In this document: in pieces, positions 1-10,909 of the stretch
Numbering within the stretch: the first letter of the stretch is position 1
Layout of the letters: each line of letters opens with the position of its first letter
Assembly (NCBI GenBank): GCA_028554755.1
Contig: JAPTOF010000014.1
Span: forward strand, 1,612,001 to 1,676,000
DNA length: 64,000 nucleotides
Source: Cordia subcordata
Taxonomy: Eukaryota; Streptophyta; Magnoliopsida; Boraginales; Cordiaceae
Direction: 5' to 3'
The notes under the pieces: generated by a model
The model's database searches: none
What the model saw: the letters and a program-made list of their open reading frames with translations, nothing else
Told to the model about the DNA's origin: nothing
Made by a program: the position numbers and the translations under genes

Positions 1-202
1 AAACCAAATAAGTCATTTAGTTTTTTTTTCTCTTTCCAGTTTCCTTCATGTTGAAAAATATCATTTTCTACCTTTAACGAGGCAATGACATGAAGAAATT
101 CTAATATCTCTTAATTTTTTTATATTTTGCATTATTCATTTACAACTTGGATCCGCAATAAAATTCTAATATTTTTATTTTTAATTATTTTTTTATAATA
201 AG
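1..202. other. AT-rich flank, nothing recognised
   Basis: This AT-rich stretch has no reading frame or repeat that I recognise. It adjoins the truncated end of copia C1: similarity to the related copy C2 (near 26150) stops at about 203. The stretch may be the target DNA or another decayed element. Confidence 0.4.
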
Positions 203-905
203 GCCTTCTTAGAGTTTTGCATGTTAACCCTAACCAAGATCTTCTTAATAAATGAAGCTTGAGATAGGGCTAGCCTTCTGTTCTTACGATCTCACATAAG
301 CTTGATGCCTAGAACATAACTAGCTTATCCTAAATCCTTCATTTGAAATTGAGTAGAAAGCCAAACTTTGATGGATGATAACATCCCTACATCATTTCTA
401 ATAATTAGGATATCATCCACATACAGAACCAAAAAAGCTACAGCATTTCCATTATGCCTCTTATACACACAAGGTTTATCAATATTTTGATCAAAACCAT
501 AAGATTTAATTGCACGATCAAATTTGATGTTCCATGCTCTAGATGTCTGCTTTAATCCATAAATGGATTTTTTTAACTTACAAACCATATGTTCCTAGCC
601 TTTGGCAACATATCCATCTGGTTGTGTCATCTAAATGGTCTCGCTAAGCTCTCCATTACGAAAAGCTGTCTTGACGTCTATTTGCCATATATCATAGTCA
701 TAATGACATGTAATGGCAAGAAGTATCTTGATGGATTTAATCATGGCTATTGGTGAGAAAGTTTCCTCATAATCAATCCCTTCTTTCTGAGTATAACCTT
801 TCGCCACCAACCTTGCTTTAAAGGTTTCAAGTTTTCCGTCAACTCCTCTTTTCCTCTTGTAGACCCATTTGCACCCTATAGGTTTTACCTCTTTAGGTGC
901 AACTA
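203..905 (-). pseudogene. Copia C1 reverse transcriptase, 3' truncated
   Basis: This is the reverse transcriptase part of the C1 polyprotein, which copies element RNA into DNA in the cytoplasmic particle. The minus-strand translation shows the copia N-terminal signature (CKWVYKRKR, then KARLVAKGYTQKEG), the block WQIDVKTAF, the block KKSIYGLKQ, and the catalytic YVDD at 412-423, which is intact. A stop follows near 327 after QMKDLG, and another lies in the ETI-MTQPDG stretch. The sequence is cut at about 203, so RNase H is missing. The domain order and YVDD make the family certain. The copy cannot encode an active enzyme. Confidence 0.93.
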
Positions 906-2171
906 TAAGATCTTAGAGTTTGTTAGAATACCTAGATTTTAACTCTAAATCCATTGCTTTACGCCATTGGTCAGCATCTATGTCGGAAACTACTTCATCA
1001 TAACTTGTGGGATCTATCACCTGATCCTCTAAAGAAGTCTGAAAGGACTTTCCATAGTATTTATCAGGAGGCATGGATATCCTCCCACTATAATGAGGAT
1101 CCGATATATTAGGTGTAATATGCTGTTCCTTTTCATTTATAGTTACCACAGGTGTTACTGGAGATTCTTGTGAAATCTCTTCTAGAACAACTTCAGAATC
1201 TGGTGTTTTCTGGATCATTTCACCATTCTCTAAGTATCTAGCATGAGTGCTTATAAACACCTTTTGCACCTTAGAATTATAAAAGATCCCACCTCTGTTT
1301 CCCTTAGGATACCCAATAAAATAGCACAACTCAGATCCTGGTTCCAACTTTGAAGCATTACTATTAAGTACATATGCTGGACAATCCCAATTGTGGAGAT
1401 GATTTAAACTAGGTTTACATTCAATCCACATTTGTTGTGGTGTCCTAGGTACTAATTTAAATGGTACCAAGTTCAAGCTGTATGCTGCTGTCTCAAGGGC
1501 ATACCCCTAAAAAGATAAAGGTAATGATGCATGACTCATCATTGACTTAACCATATCTAATAGGGTGCAATTTTTTCTCTCTACTACACTATTTTGCTGG
1601 GGAGTCCCTGGTGCAGTTAATTGAGACACAGTCCTTTCTTGTGTAAGATAGTCTCTGAACTCAGCTGAAAGGTATTCGTCATCTTGATCAGACCGAAAGG
1701 CTTTGATACGTTATCTAATTTTCGCTCCGCTTCAGCCTTGAAATCTTTGAATTTCTCAAAGGATTCAGACTTGCGTCGCATCAGATATACATATCCATAC
1801 CTAGAGTAATCATCAGTAAAGGTAATGAAATACTCATAACCTCATTGTGTTGGTTTGCTCATAGGACCACACACATCGGTATGAACCAATTCCAATACTT
1901 CTTTGGCCTTTTCTCCTCTAGAAGAAAATGACCGTTTGGTCATCTTTCCTTTGAGGCAAGATTCACACAAAGGTAGATCTTTGAGATCTAATGAGCTAAG
2001 ATGCCCATCCTCGACTAATCTCTGAATTTGCTTTAGACTAATATGTCCTAAGCATAGGTGCCAAAGATAAGTATCATTAGTCAAAGAAACCTTCCTTTTC
2101 TGGGCATTAGTTCGTTCTATGTTATGCAGTGAATTTGTAATAGGTTTCATATAGAACAAGTTATCATGCAT
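906..2171 (-). pseudogene. Copia C1 integrase
   Basis: This is the integrase of the C1 polyprotein, which would join element cDNA to chromosomal DNA. The GAG-pre-integrase and zinc-binding part reads W-H-L-x-LGH, then IQRLVEDGHL and CESCLKGKMTKRSF (frame 1842-2171), giving the HHCC residues. The core begins with HTDVCGPM. A stop near 1842 and frame changes at about 1480-1840 break the catalytic D-D-E region. The C-terminal part (913-1476) is a long open stretch with ELCYFIGYPKG and GIFYNSK, typical of the integrase C-terminus of this copia group. It leads into RT. Confidence 0.9.
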
Positions 2172-2555
2172 GCTACGGAACAGATAATATTTCCATCTCT
2201 ACTGATATCAACACCATAATGGAAATTAATGCAAAAACCATCTAATATTAATTGCGAAACAAAGGTAAGGTTTTTATGTACATCTGGAACATAATAAACA
2301 TTGTTCAAAAATAACTTTCTATTACATGGAAAATTTAAGCACATTCTTCCTACTGCAGCAGCCCATACTTTTGCTCCGTTACCCATCCTCAGAGCAAATT
2401 CCCCTTTAGCTAGTTCCTTCATTTTCCTGAAACCAATGCAAGGTATTGCAAATATAGTCAGTGGCTCCAGAGTCTATAATCCAAGAATCAGTAGAATCAA
2501 CCACTAAACAGGTTTCAATATAGAACAAAAGAGGTGTACCTATTTGGCCTCGTGC
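2172..2555 (-). pseudogene. Copia C1 aspartic protease
   Basis: This is the retropepsin-type protease that would cut the copia polyprotein. The minus-strand frame shows SWIIDSGATDYICN, with the catalytic Asp-Ser-Gly encoded at 2466-2474 and intact. It is followed by GEFALRMGNGAKV and LNNVYYVPDVHKNL, the usual flap and C-terminal blocks of copia proteases. A frame change separates the active-site part from the 2147-2422 part. It lies directly after the gag zinc knuckle and before the GAG-pre-integrase segment, the expected position. Confidence 0.9.
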
Positions 2556-3355
2556 TAGGTACTTCAGGCAATCCCTTTTCTAGTGCCCTTCCTGGCCACA
2601 CTTAAAGCATTTGCCCTTACGCTTTTCACCTGTTAATTGTTTGGGCTGTTCACCATTTTTCTTCTTTTTCCCTTGACCACGTTTTTGCTTCTCCTTTCCT
2701 TTGAACTTTTTCCCTTTCGGGTTAAGTCCATAAGTGGATGCTTGAACTATGTTTACGTGGCCCTTATTTTTCATTATGGCTCTTGCAACTAGGAGCTCTT
2801 TCATTAATTCCGTGATATCGAAGTTCATCTTGCCCATATTATGATTAAGCTTGAACTGGGTGTAAGACGATGGTAGAGTCTCCAAAATCATGTCTACCTT
2901 GGACTGTTTATCTATGTTTGCCCTTAGGATCTCGGCAGTATTGAAGTAATCCATCATTTTGAGCATATTCTCTTTGACAGATGCACTTTCTGCCATCCTT
3001 TGATTCATAATTTCTCTAAGAGCACCTTGCCTTGCGGGCCTACTCTTATCGATAAACATACGAGACAGTGAGGTCATGATTTCTTTTGTAGTTTCCATAT
3101 GATGATGCTTGCTTTGTAAAATATCTGACATAGAAGCCATCATATAGCACTTGGCCATACTATTGGCCTTTTTTCCTCATCATCTTTTTGGGCTTCAGAA
3201 GAGTTTGCCCTCACAATAGGACAAAGAGTTGTCAAGACATACTTGTACTCTTTTGCGGTGAGTACTATGTCCAAGTTCTGTTCCCAGTCCACAAAATTCA
3301 GTCTAGTGAGCTTGTGTTCTTTGAGAATTGTAGCTAGTGGACTGAACGAAGACAT
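2556..3355 (-). pseudogene. Copia C1 gag
   Basis: This is the nucleocapsid/capsid protein of C1. The start ATG at 3353-3355 is conserved at the same place in C2 (29285) and C4 (45725). The frame begins MSSFSPLATIL and reads through the capsid-like (UBN2-type) region with the helical blocks TTKEIMTSL and KMMDYFNTAEIL. A lysine-rich stretch follows, then a zinc knuckle CFKCGQEGH near 2567-2608, where the usual Trp after His is a stop codon. A frameshift near 3150 splits the frame. The zinc knuckle is otherwise CX2CX4HX4C and would bind RNA. Confidence 0.9.
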
Positions 3356-3466
3356 TTTTCTGGATATACAACAATATAATCATAATTATTTTATGAGTAT
3401 AGAATTGATGCATGTATAATATGTATGCTATCTTTGGAAATAAAACATTCTTTACATCATTTGCCT

Positions 3467-3497
3467 TTGAGTAGATTAACCCTTAAACTACTCGATG
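3467..3497. other. Leader hairpin, copia C1
   Basis: GAGTAG, A, TTAA, a CCC loop, TTAA, A and CTACTC form a near-perfect stem-loop about 140 bases upstream of gag. C4 carries the exact reverse complement at about 45578-45602, and C2 has a one-arm variant near 29404. Confidence 0.6.
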
Positions 3498-4544
3498 TAA
3501 CAGTGTCTCAACGTCCTCACAAGAACTCCACTGATGGGATGGCCGAACTTATAAACGTTAAGTTAAGCACCACTGCTTATTTGAATTGGCAGTTATCTGC
3601 ATATGTTCCAATTTGAATAATTCAATCACTGTTTCATTTGGCTTCTTAAATCCGATAACGAACTCTATCGATGGGATAGCCAAACCTACCATTTAAGTTG
3701 AGTGTATACCTATTCCTTATGTTCATTCGCCATAACATTCTTGATTTAAGCCCTCTGATGGGGTAGTGACTTTAATCAATGTTGTGTGAGGCGATCTTTA
3801 GTAAAGAAATCCACCAATAAGATGGCCAAATTCACTAACATCCTTTTTGAATAAACATTTTAAATTCACTTTGCTAAATTTTGATAAAGTGTCACCCTCC
3901 GATGGGGAAGTTAATGACATTTACCATTAGCATGAATCGGATATGGAAAGCGGTGGGGTATTTCCAGTCCTCTCTCCCACTCAATGTTTTAACATAAGGG
4001 TTTTCTCTATTTTTGGTATTCTCGCTTTTTGTTTTAGATCTAAACACACTTTGGATTTGTGAAACACTTTGGTTTTTGCAAATCCCCTTTGTATTACTAA
4101 AACATTGCAATACCATAATAGATTACTTATCTAAATCTGGGTGTATGGACCCTTAGGTTGTCATATTTTAAATCTCAATGTCATATTTTAAATCTCAAGT
4201 TAAGTTTTTCATTTTTGTCATGAGATTGCATGGCATCTTTAGACATAATTGATTACAATTATCTTGTCTAAGCCAATCTCTTTTAAATGAACTTAACTAT
4301 TTTTGAGAAATTAACACATAGGATTGGCCAATTTTAAAAACCTAATGAGTGGGCATATTTCTAGGTGGTAATCATGTTTATGCTTATGCAAATATGTCAA
4401 AACATATGTCAATGCATTATAAACATCCACCAAAATACGTTAAAAATCCCTCTTTGATGGCTCCCTGCAATTTCAACAAAACAGCACACTTAATAGCTTT
4501 TTCTACCTTAGCCTGTCATCCGTCAATAAGAGCCAATCGACTGA

Positions 4545-4558
4545 GCCGGTCGACCGGC
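4545..4558. promoter_or_regulatory. 14 bp perfect palindrome in copia leader
   Basis: GCCGGTCGACCGGC is identical on both strands, sits in the C1 leader about 360 bases from the LTR, and is surrounded by AT-rich DNA. The same motif is in copia C4 (44598-44611) and, as variants, in the gypsy LTRs of this window. Function unknown. Confidence 0.7.
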
Positions 4559-4904
4559 AAGCTCACCCGACAGAGGGTTCCTCCATGCTATTTTCTTTTT
4601 TTTCTCGTTGGTCTTTAAAGATTACAATAATACACTTTGCTATTGCTAATACAAGCTTCATAAAGAAACATTACAAGGATATCAAAATATTCTATGCTTC
4701 TTTTAAATGAAACTACAAGCAATAACCATAAATATTTATACATACGAACAATCAAGGGGATTTTATATTACCTACACATAAAAGCATAAAACTATAAGTG
4801 TATGCAACACAAGATTTCCTAATCTTGCCACTCACAAGATGACTAACATATTTATGCAAATACAATATTCTTGCATAGTCTAAGCATATTATGTGTGAGC
4901 CTAA

Positions 4905-4916
4905 GCTCTGATACCA
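4905..4916 (-). other. Primer binding site, copia C1
   Basis: The minus strand reads TGGTATCAGAGC, a full match to the 3' end of plant initiator methionine tRNA, two bases inside the LTR boundary. It primes minus-strand DNA synthesis and fixes the orientation of the element. Confidence 0.95.
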
Positions 4917-4918
4917 AT

Positions 4919-6776
4919 TGTAGGATCGATAATATTACATGTGGTCTATCCTAGTCCATATTTTCAAAAATACTACCAAGAAAACATGCTAGGAAAATAA
5001 AATAACCACATAACACACACAAGAACATGCTTAAGAACATATAGAACATAACTAGTATTTTGCAAAATATGTAAAGCTAACCTCTTGAAGCGTGGGGCTT
5101 TTGATGAAGCTAAAACAGTCACGAGCTTTGTTCCAGCTCATGAACAAGGCCACCAAAAAAATTTTACTATAAGGGTGTCGCAATATGCAACTCCCTAGTC
5201 TTCTTCCCTATGGTTAAAGAGACTTTTCTTGAGAGAATAGCCTCTTGTGTGGGAAGAAGCAAAGTAATATGCTCTTAAAAATCTAGAGCAAAAAACCACA
5301 CAATAAGTGTGTACTATGTGTTGTAGTATTCTCTTGCCAAAATGGAAGAGATCAACTACAAAATTTTTGGATGCTAGAAATGGTTTATGGTCTTGCCTAT
5401 TTATAGAAAAAGTTTGGCACTTAAACCTTGTAAACTTTCCATGTGGGGAACTTTTTCCTAGTAGTAAATGTTTGACATATGTCATGGAAGTTACTTGTAC
5501 AATTTGAATTCTTCATGGAAGTTACTTGTACAATTTAGTAACTTTCTAGCATATGTTTTGGAAGATGAGGCCAAGCCTGCAATCCAAGCCCAACACATAG
5601 TCCATAATCCATGTGGAGGCCCAAGCCCAATGAGAAACCACCTAAGCCCAATTAGGTTATCTTGGACTCTAAAGAAAGCCCAAATCCAATTCCAAGCTTT
5701 GGCCCAATAAGGCTACTACCACAATATGGAATTTTCTCTTTCAAGATTACTCTCTCAAAGTCATTTCAACTAGGGAAGGGACCAAGAAGACACAATTAGC
5801 CTTGGATTCCAAAAATAATTAAAAAATGTCCTTGCCCGATCTAGGTGACATAATAATTATTTTTAACTCCGATCTATTCCACCATAAGATCAAAGTTGTA
5901 CTCCAAAAATAATTGCTATTACCCAAAAGCTTATCACAAAAGAATGTGAACTTTGTCTTTGACCTACTAAATAACTAACCATAATGCCCCTCTATGTATA
6001 CCCACAGCTAAGACCGGTCCTTTGGCCTGTGTACTATCACCTCCTTAGCTGTATCTTTTTCCATTGGGTTTCTTGTCCTATTCCCAACCATCCTTGGTCA
6101 TGGAATCTCTTGATCTTGGGAGCGACCCTCGAGCCATATGATCGATACACGTATAAAGGTAGTATCACTAGATCTATATTCGGATGATAAATATGGACAA
6201 TCCCAAAAGGGGTACATAGATTCCATATTGCATGTACATGTTCCAATTAATTAGGACTTAGCACTCAATGCACAAGACTGTTGATCCTAATAAAGTAAGA
6301 TCTCATCCACATATGCTCAAGATTAAGAGCAATGATCATTTAGTAGTAGTAAGTATCTTGTTTTCTTTCTTTGGTAGTATGTCTCTAGAAAACATACTCA
6401 TAATGGTCCTGTCAAATACATGACACACATACTATTGAGACAAATCCGGAAAGTCCTCCAATGACTTAGGTAGATCACCCTTAATGAGGAGACTTACTCA
6501 ATATTACCTTATCCTGGTAGAGTGTCCAACATTACCATTCGGTTACGGACTTAATTTATGATGTGACTAAATTTGGACTTGGACCCACTGTGCGTCTAAC
6601 ATCACTGTGCACCCAACTCATTAGTTCAAGTCAAGGGACCTTTATACATACATCAATAAAACATACCAGAGATAATATGTAAGGAACTCATAATTCTATT
6701 TAACAAAATGATTATACATTGTTTAACATCCAAAATGTTATATACAAGTAAGCTTTAGGGCATACTAATCCTAACA
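4919..6776 (-). repeat. 5' LTR of copia C1
   Basis: On the minus strand it starts TGTTAGGATTAGTATGCCC and ends GATCCTACA, 1858 bp, matching both LTRs of C2 and the LTR of C4. A good TATA box, TATAAATA, lies at 5398-5405 (minus), leaving a U3 of about 1.37 kb. The right end abuts gypsy B1. Confidence 0.93.
5398..5405 (-). promoter_or_regulatory. TATA box of copia C1 LTR
   Basis: CTATAAATAGG on the minus strand is conserved at 23979-23986 and 31352-31359 in C2. In C4 it is changed to AATAAATA near 43675. It is the likely start of retroelement transcription. Confidence 0.7.
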
Positions 6777-7090
6777 AAAAGATGGTATGGAAGACGTATT
6801 CTCAAAATGAGTAGATGGGTAGAATGAAAAGACAAAGACAAATTTGCATGATATGACTCCTTATAATTATAATAACTAGATATAGATGCATGAATGGAAG
6901 TATGATTGTAAGGATCATGCCTTAGGTTAGCCCAAGATTGGGGATTTTGATATGCAAGGGGACAACTAGAAAAACAATGCTTGCAGCTACCACATAAAAT
7001 ACAAGCATTAAGAGCATATACGAGGGGCGGGGAAGGAGATACAACTGACCACCAAAAATCATTGGATCGATCCATACTTAAGCAACACAA
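6777..7090 (-). pseudogene. Zinc-knuckle protein of gypsy B1, truncated
   Basis: A minus-strand frame beginning near 7090 reads MDRSNDFWWS, then ALNACILCGSCKHCFSSC, a CX2CX4HX4C knuckle (C-x2-C-x4-H-x4-C fully present), and then a Tyr/Ser/His-rich tail. B2 keeps the same order in a frame at about 61150-61630, with the knuckle CVICGSCKHHTTHC. The knuckle lies about 200-300 bases from the primer site, near the start of the internal region, whereas in ordinary gag it sits at the C-terminus. Nucleic-acid binding is inferred from the knuckle. The protein is not one I recognise by name. It is interrupted by copia C1 at 6776. Confidence 0.6.
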
Positions 7091-7260
7091 GTAAACCTCT
7101 TCTCAATTTTTTTTTGAGTTCTCAAATTTTTTTGATTTTTTTGGGTTTTCAAATTTTTTTTTGTGGTTTTTTTTTCAAATAAGGGAAAGCAAATAAAGAT
7201 AGGTCACACTCAAGTAACCAATCACAAACACAAAAGCACACAAAGAACCAATACCATGCC

Positions 7261-7278
7261 TTCTCGACAATGGCACCA
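7261..7278 (-). other. Primer binding site, gypsy B1
   Basis: The minus strand reads TGGTGCCATTGTCGAGAA, close to the plant gypsy consensus TGGCGCCGTTGCCGGGGA. Most differences are C-to-T or G-to-A, as expected of decayed methylated DNA. It lies six bases from the LTR. Confidence 0.85.
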
Positions 7279-7284
7279 AAAACT

Positions 7285-8765
7285 TGATGTATGTTTACAC
7301 CCGTAAGTGCACGAGTCGTGTGTAGTGAAGCGTACAAGTACGGGGTTGTTCTTCCTCAGAAAGGATTTTTAGTTTGGTCTTTACGTGCTTGGTGCCTAAA
7401 ATTAGTTATGAACATGCGTTGAAGTATTTTTTTTATCTTTTTGTTTGAAGGGGACTCTAAAATAAAAACTAAATCTAAACCTACACTAATGGAGGAACTA
7501 AGGGTACCAAACTAAGGAAATAAAGCTCTACAAGGTGTAAGGGGATCTCAAGCAATTGCGTCGTATCTAGACTCAGGCTATGATAACAGTTCGGTCTATC
7601 TATGGCTTGATTGCTCTTTTTGGTGTTAATTAATGTCCTACTTGAGAGTAACCTGTTAGTATTGTTTCAAACTAGCGGTTAGACTCCTAGAGCATTAACT
7701 AGTGCTAGTGGGTACCTTTTTAGTATTATTTCAGACTAGAGGTATACTTCTACGACACAAGTTATTAATTAAGCATATTAATCAACACACAAAGTTATAA
7801 ATAGTGGTCATGCCATTAGCATGCATTAAGGCTAAGGTGACACCGCTATCGATAGCATTTAAGCACGAAATAATACATGCAAGTTTCACCTAGGCATTTT
7901 TTCGAACATAGAGACATATTTTATTAACACAGAGACATATTGATTTATGCCATCAATCAATGTAAACAAGCATATATTAAGAGCTAATGATATACACAAA
8001 TCTTTTATTCAAAGCCCTAATCTAATATACAACATCAATCAACCCTAGATCTAACTCAAATACAAAGCATATTTACAAGAATAAGAAAAGGAATAAGAAA
8101 TTCCCTTTCATACCCTTGCTCAAATCCAAAGAAAAACCCTTCAATCTATTGTTACAAGCTTCAATCCTTGCTTGGTTTGGTGTGGGGTGGTGGTTTTGGG
8201 TGTTTGGAGTGGGTAAACAGTTAGGGTTTACTAGGATTTAAGAAAATAAAATTCCTCTCCTAGAAATGAGCTAAAACGAGCTTTAAATAGGCCTTCAACA
8301 TGACTACCGGAAGACCTAACCGGTCGACCAGTACTAGGACATCACACAGCCAGTACTTTTGATGGAGCTTCTAGAACTACCGGTCGACCGGTACTGGAAC
8401 AAGGGGTCAACCTATAGTAGCATATCTTCTTCATTTTAGCTTTGTTTTCACTTTCGTTTTCTCTGATGCTTCCCTTTTGGCCTTGTGCAACATCTAACAT
8501 GCTCGAATCTTGTTTTGAAACATCAAATATTCATCAATCTTCTTCTATGATTCTTCATTTAAGTCCAAGTATCAACTTCACCTAAAATGCACCTAAGTCA
8601 TGCAATTAAAGCACTTTGTGTAGTATTTATGCAATTATTCACCTTATGCACAACTATTAACAAATATGCATAAACTCTATACTAAATGCATAAGAATGAG
8701 CTCGAAAACACCCTAAGAAGTCTATGCAAACAATGTATACAAACATACACAAAGCATACACATCA
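7285..8765 (-). repeat. 5' LTR of gypsy B1
   Basis: The 1481 bp LTR has ends TGATGT and ACATCA and matches the 61839-63312 LTR over most of its length. A TATA-like CTATTTAAAG is at 8281-8290 (minus), next to two palindromes of the GGTCGACC type. Confidence 0.9.
8281..8392 (-). promoter_or_regulatory. TATA-like box with GGTCGACC palindromes, B1 LTR
   Basis: The cluster contains ACCGGTCGACCAGT near 8319 and the perfect 14 bp palindrome ACCGGTCGACCGGT at 8379-8392, both just upstream (minus strand) of CTATTTAAAG. The same arrangement recurs in other gypsy LTRs here. A promoter-proximal binding site is inferred. Confidence 0.55.
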
Positions 8766-8949
8766 GTACTATAGTGATGCTGCCATCTTTCTATGGGTGA
8801 AGTAATGAAAGTCCACACACTCATTTGTTTGAATTTATGAAATTATGTGCTATAATCCACATTCCAAATGTGAGTCCCAAGTATATCAGGTTGAGACTCT
8901 TCCCATTCTTCCTTAAAGATAAGGCTAAACAATAGCTTCAATCGCTTTC

Positions 8950-10235
8950 AAATAGAGCCATTACATCTTAGGATGAACTTTAAACAAAGTTCTTGCATCC
9001 ATTCTTTTCCATGGCTTAGACTACAACACTCAAAGTTGATACCATGACCTTCGCTCAGCATGATCAGGTGTTATTACATGAGACATGGAAGAGGTTCAAT
9101 GATCTTCTTCGTCAATGCCCGCACCGTAGTTTGAGTTACCTGATTTGCTTCAATACTTTTATAAAGGGTTGACTGCATAACAAAAGATGATGGTTAATGC
9201 CATGAGCAATAAGGGTTTCTACAACCAAACAGTTGATGAAGCTTGGGCTAATTTAGATAGTATTGTAGAAGATTCCTTTCAAAATGAAACCTTAGAAAGA
9301 ATAGGGAAAATTAATGTTGAAGCATTTAGGAAAACTATGAACGAAGTAAGTGCTAGTGAGGATCTTAGTGCTAAGATGAATGCTTTTTCTAGAAAGTTTG
9401 ATCATTTACTCTCACTAGGTGCCATCTTTACTCCCTACTTGGACTCAAATTGAGACTTGTGCTTTATGTTTTAAGTTTAGTCATTCCACATTAAGATGTC
9501 CGTTAGCTTCTCAAATTCCAGAATTCATGTAAGAACAAGTTTTTGCCACCTAGGGTTATTCTAAGAACTATAATCCTTTCTCGAATACCTATAACCTAGG
9601 GTGGCGAGACAATTCAAAGTTCTCATGGCAGGAAGGAACTTCGGATCCGTCCTATCCTCAAGCCCAATTTCAAAAGTCACATCAATCTTATGCCAATCCT
9701 CCTGGTTTTTTACAAGGTGCCCCATATGCCTAAACTCAATGCTTCAAATTCTAATTCTTTCTAATCTAATCCTCCTGCCCTTCTACCTACCCATCCTATA
9801 TTTGATGACAAGATTGATAAACTTTTGTAAATGTTTCAATCCCAGTAGCAATCTATAGTGAAGCTAAAAACCCAAATAGGGCAACTAGCTTAATGTTTGA
9901 GTACATGGAATGAAGGCAAGCTCCTTTCTCAACTAATAGTTAATCCTAGAGGTCACTGTAGCTTTGTACAAAATGATACTACACAAAAGCAAGCTAAGGC
10001 TATCATGACTCTTAGAAATAGAAGGGTAGTTGACACTAAGGAGGAAGAAACAAGTGGAGCTAGGCATAAAAGTGAAGAGAAAGAGAAGAAAGACGAGGAA
10101 AAGACTAGGGATGAAATTGAAAGTGGCAATGAAAGAGGCTCTAGAGAGAGAGGTAGGCCTCAACAAAGAGATGGGAAACAAATGATAATATTGATGGTGA
10201 TAGTCGCCCTAAGGTTCCTTACCCTTCGGCCCTAG
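8950..10235 (+). pseudogene. Gypsy A gag
   Basis: This is a decayed capsid/nucleocapsid protein. The frame near 9040-9180 reads TFAQHDQVLLHETWKRF, then LLRQCPHRSL, the Retrotrans_gag signature of Athila/Tat elements. It continues at 9187-9453 with the block NKGFYNQTVDEAWANLD after a stop. The region 9450-9890 is a mixture of frames. The C-terminal part at 9897-10235 has QAKAIMTLRNRRV, matching the ITLRSGK type of gag end, and then a very charged Glu/Lys stretch. No zinc knuckle is visible. Confidence 0.82.
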
Positions 10236-10354
10236 AGCAACCAAAGCCTAAAGATGATTCGAGGAAATCGAGCATTTTAAATCACCTTAGGGAGACAAAG
10301 ATTAACATGACACTTATGGATGTGCTTCAATAAATTTCAACATATGCCAAATTT

Positions 10355-10863
10355 TTGAAAGATTTATGTGTTAGGAAGAGAAAGAATTCCCACATCCCAA
10401 AGAAGGTGAGACTCACAAAAAAAGTAAGTAGTATCTATATTAGGGGCCTTCCGTTCAAGTTTATAGATCCCGGAGCATTCATCGATTATTGCATTATTAA
10501 TGATCATAAGGTGGACCATGCCATTTTAGATCTAGGATCTAGTGTCAATCTCATTCCCTATACCGTGTATGAGCATTGAGGTTTGAAGGAGTTGACTCCC
10601 ACAAATGTCACCCTTCAATTAGCAGATAGGTTTGAAGATGTCCTAAGGGCATAATTAAGGACGTTATGGTAAAAGTGGAAGAATTTCTACTCCCCATTGA
10701 TTTCAGTGTTTTAGACATAGACTCAGGACCTGACACTAAGAGCATGACATCAATTCTTTTGAGCAGACCTATTCTAGCAGTAGTGGATACTGTTATACAT
10801 TATAGGACTGGTGTGCTTGAGTTAACTTTTGGAAATTGGAGGACTAAGTTGAAAGGTGGCTGA
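10355..10863 (+). pseudogene. Gypsy A aspartic protease
   Basis: This is the polyprotein-processing protease. Visible blocks are FIDPGAFIDYCIIND, HAILDLGSSVNLIPY with the active-site Asp-Leu-Gly-Ser (DLGAS in this group), and after a break VEEFLLPIDFSVLDID and ILLSRPILA, which correspond to the flap and the C-terminal LGRPFLA block. A stop after YTVYEH (10577) and a frame change near 10650 separate the halves. It lies between gag and RT, as expected in gypsy. Confidence 0.85.
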
Positions 10864-10909
10864 GGCAGCCAACTAAGTAAGTAGAGATTGTGATGAAGAG
10901 GAGTGCTTT

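Larger units (their letters stand above)
3356..4904 (-). other. Copia C1 5' leader
   Basis: This is a non-coding leader of about 1.5 kb between the primer site and gag. It has no reading frame conserved between copies. It holds a hairpin at 3470-3494 (GAGTAG against CTACTC), a series of GATGGG motifs spaced 60-140 bases apart (3534-3910) and one perfect palindrome GCCGGTCGACCGGC at 4545-4558. The same layout recurs in C2 and C4. A packaging or translation role is an inference only. Confidence 0.75.
203..6776 (-). mobile_element. Ty1/copia retrotransposon C1, 3' truncated
   Basis: Read on the minus strand the element runs 5' LTR (6776-4919), primer binding site (4916-4905), a leader of about 1.5 kb, gag (from 3355), protease, integrase and RT, and breaks off inside RT near 203. 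RNase H and the 3' LTR are absent. The order PR-IN-RT is diagnostic of Ty1/copia. The frame carries frameshifts and stops, so the copy is dead. It belongs to the same family as C2 and C4. Its LTR end at 6776 abuts the internal region of gypsy B1, which it appears to have entered. No target duplication can be checked because the other end is lost. Confidence 0.93.
6777..8765 (-). mobile_element. Ty3/gypsy-type element B1, 5' end only
   Basis: The minus-strand element consists of its 5' LTR (8765-7285), a primer site (7278-7261) and about 500 bases of internal sequence with a zinc-knuckle frame. It is cut at 6776/6777 by copia C1. Its right end abuts the gag part of gypsy A, suggesting insertion into A. 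The internal part is clearly related to the 5' internal part of B2 (61150-61838). Confidence 0.85.

Noticed and set aside
3534..3910. GATGGG series considered as a CRISPR-like or tandem array
   Set aside because: Spacing is uneven (about 60-140 bases), the units are short and imperfect, and it lies in a plant retrotransposon leader.
7285..8765. B1 LTR considered as the 5' LTR of gypsy A
   Set aside because: Its primer site is on the left on the minus strand, so it belongs to an element of the opposite orientation, and A's own 3' LTR (15459) starts with a different sequence.
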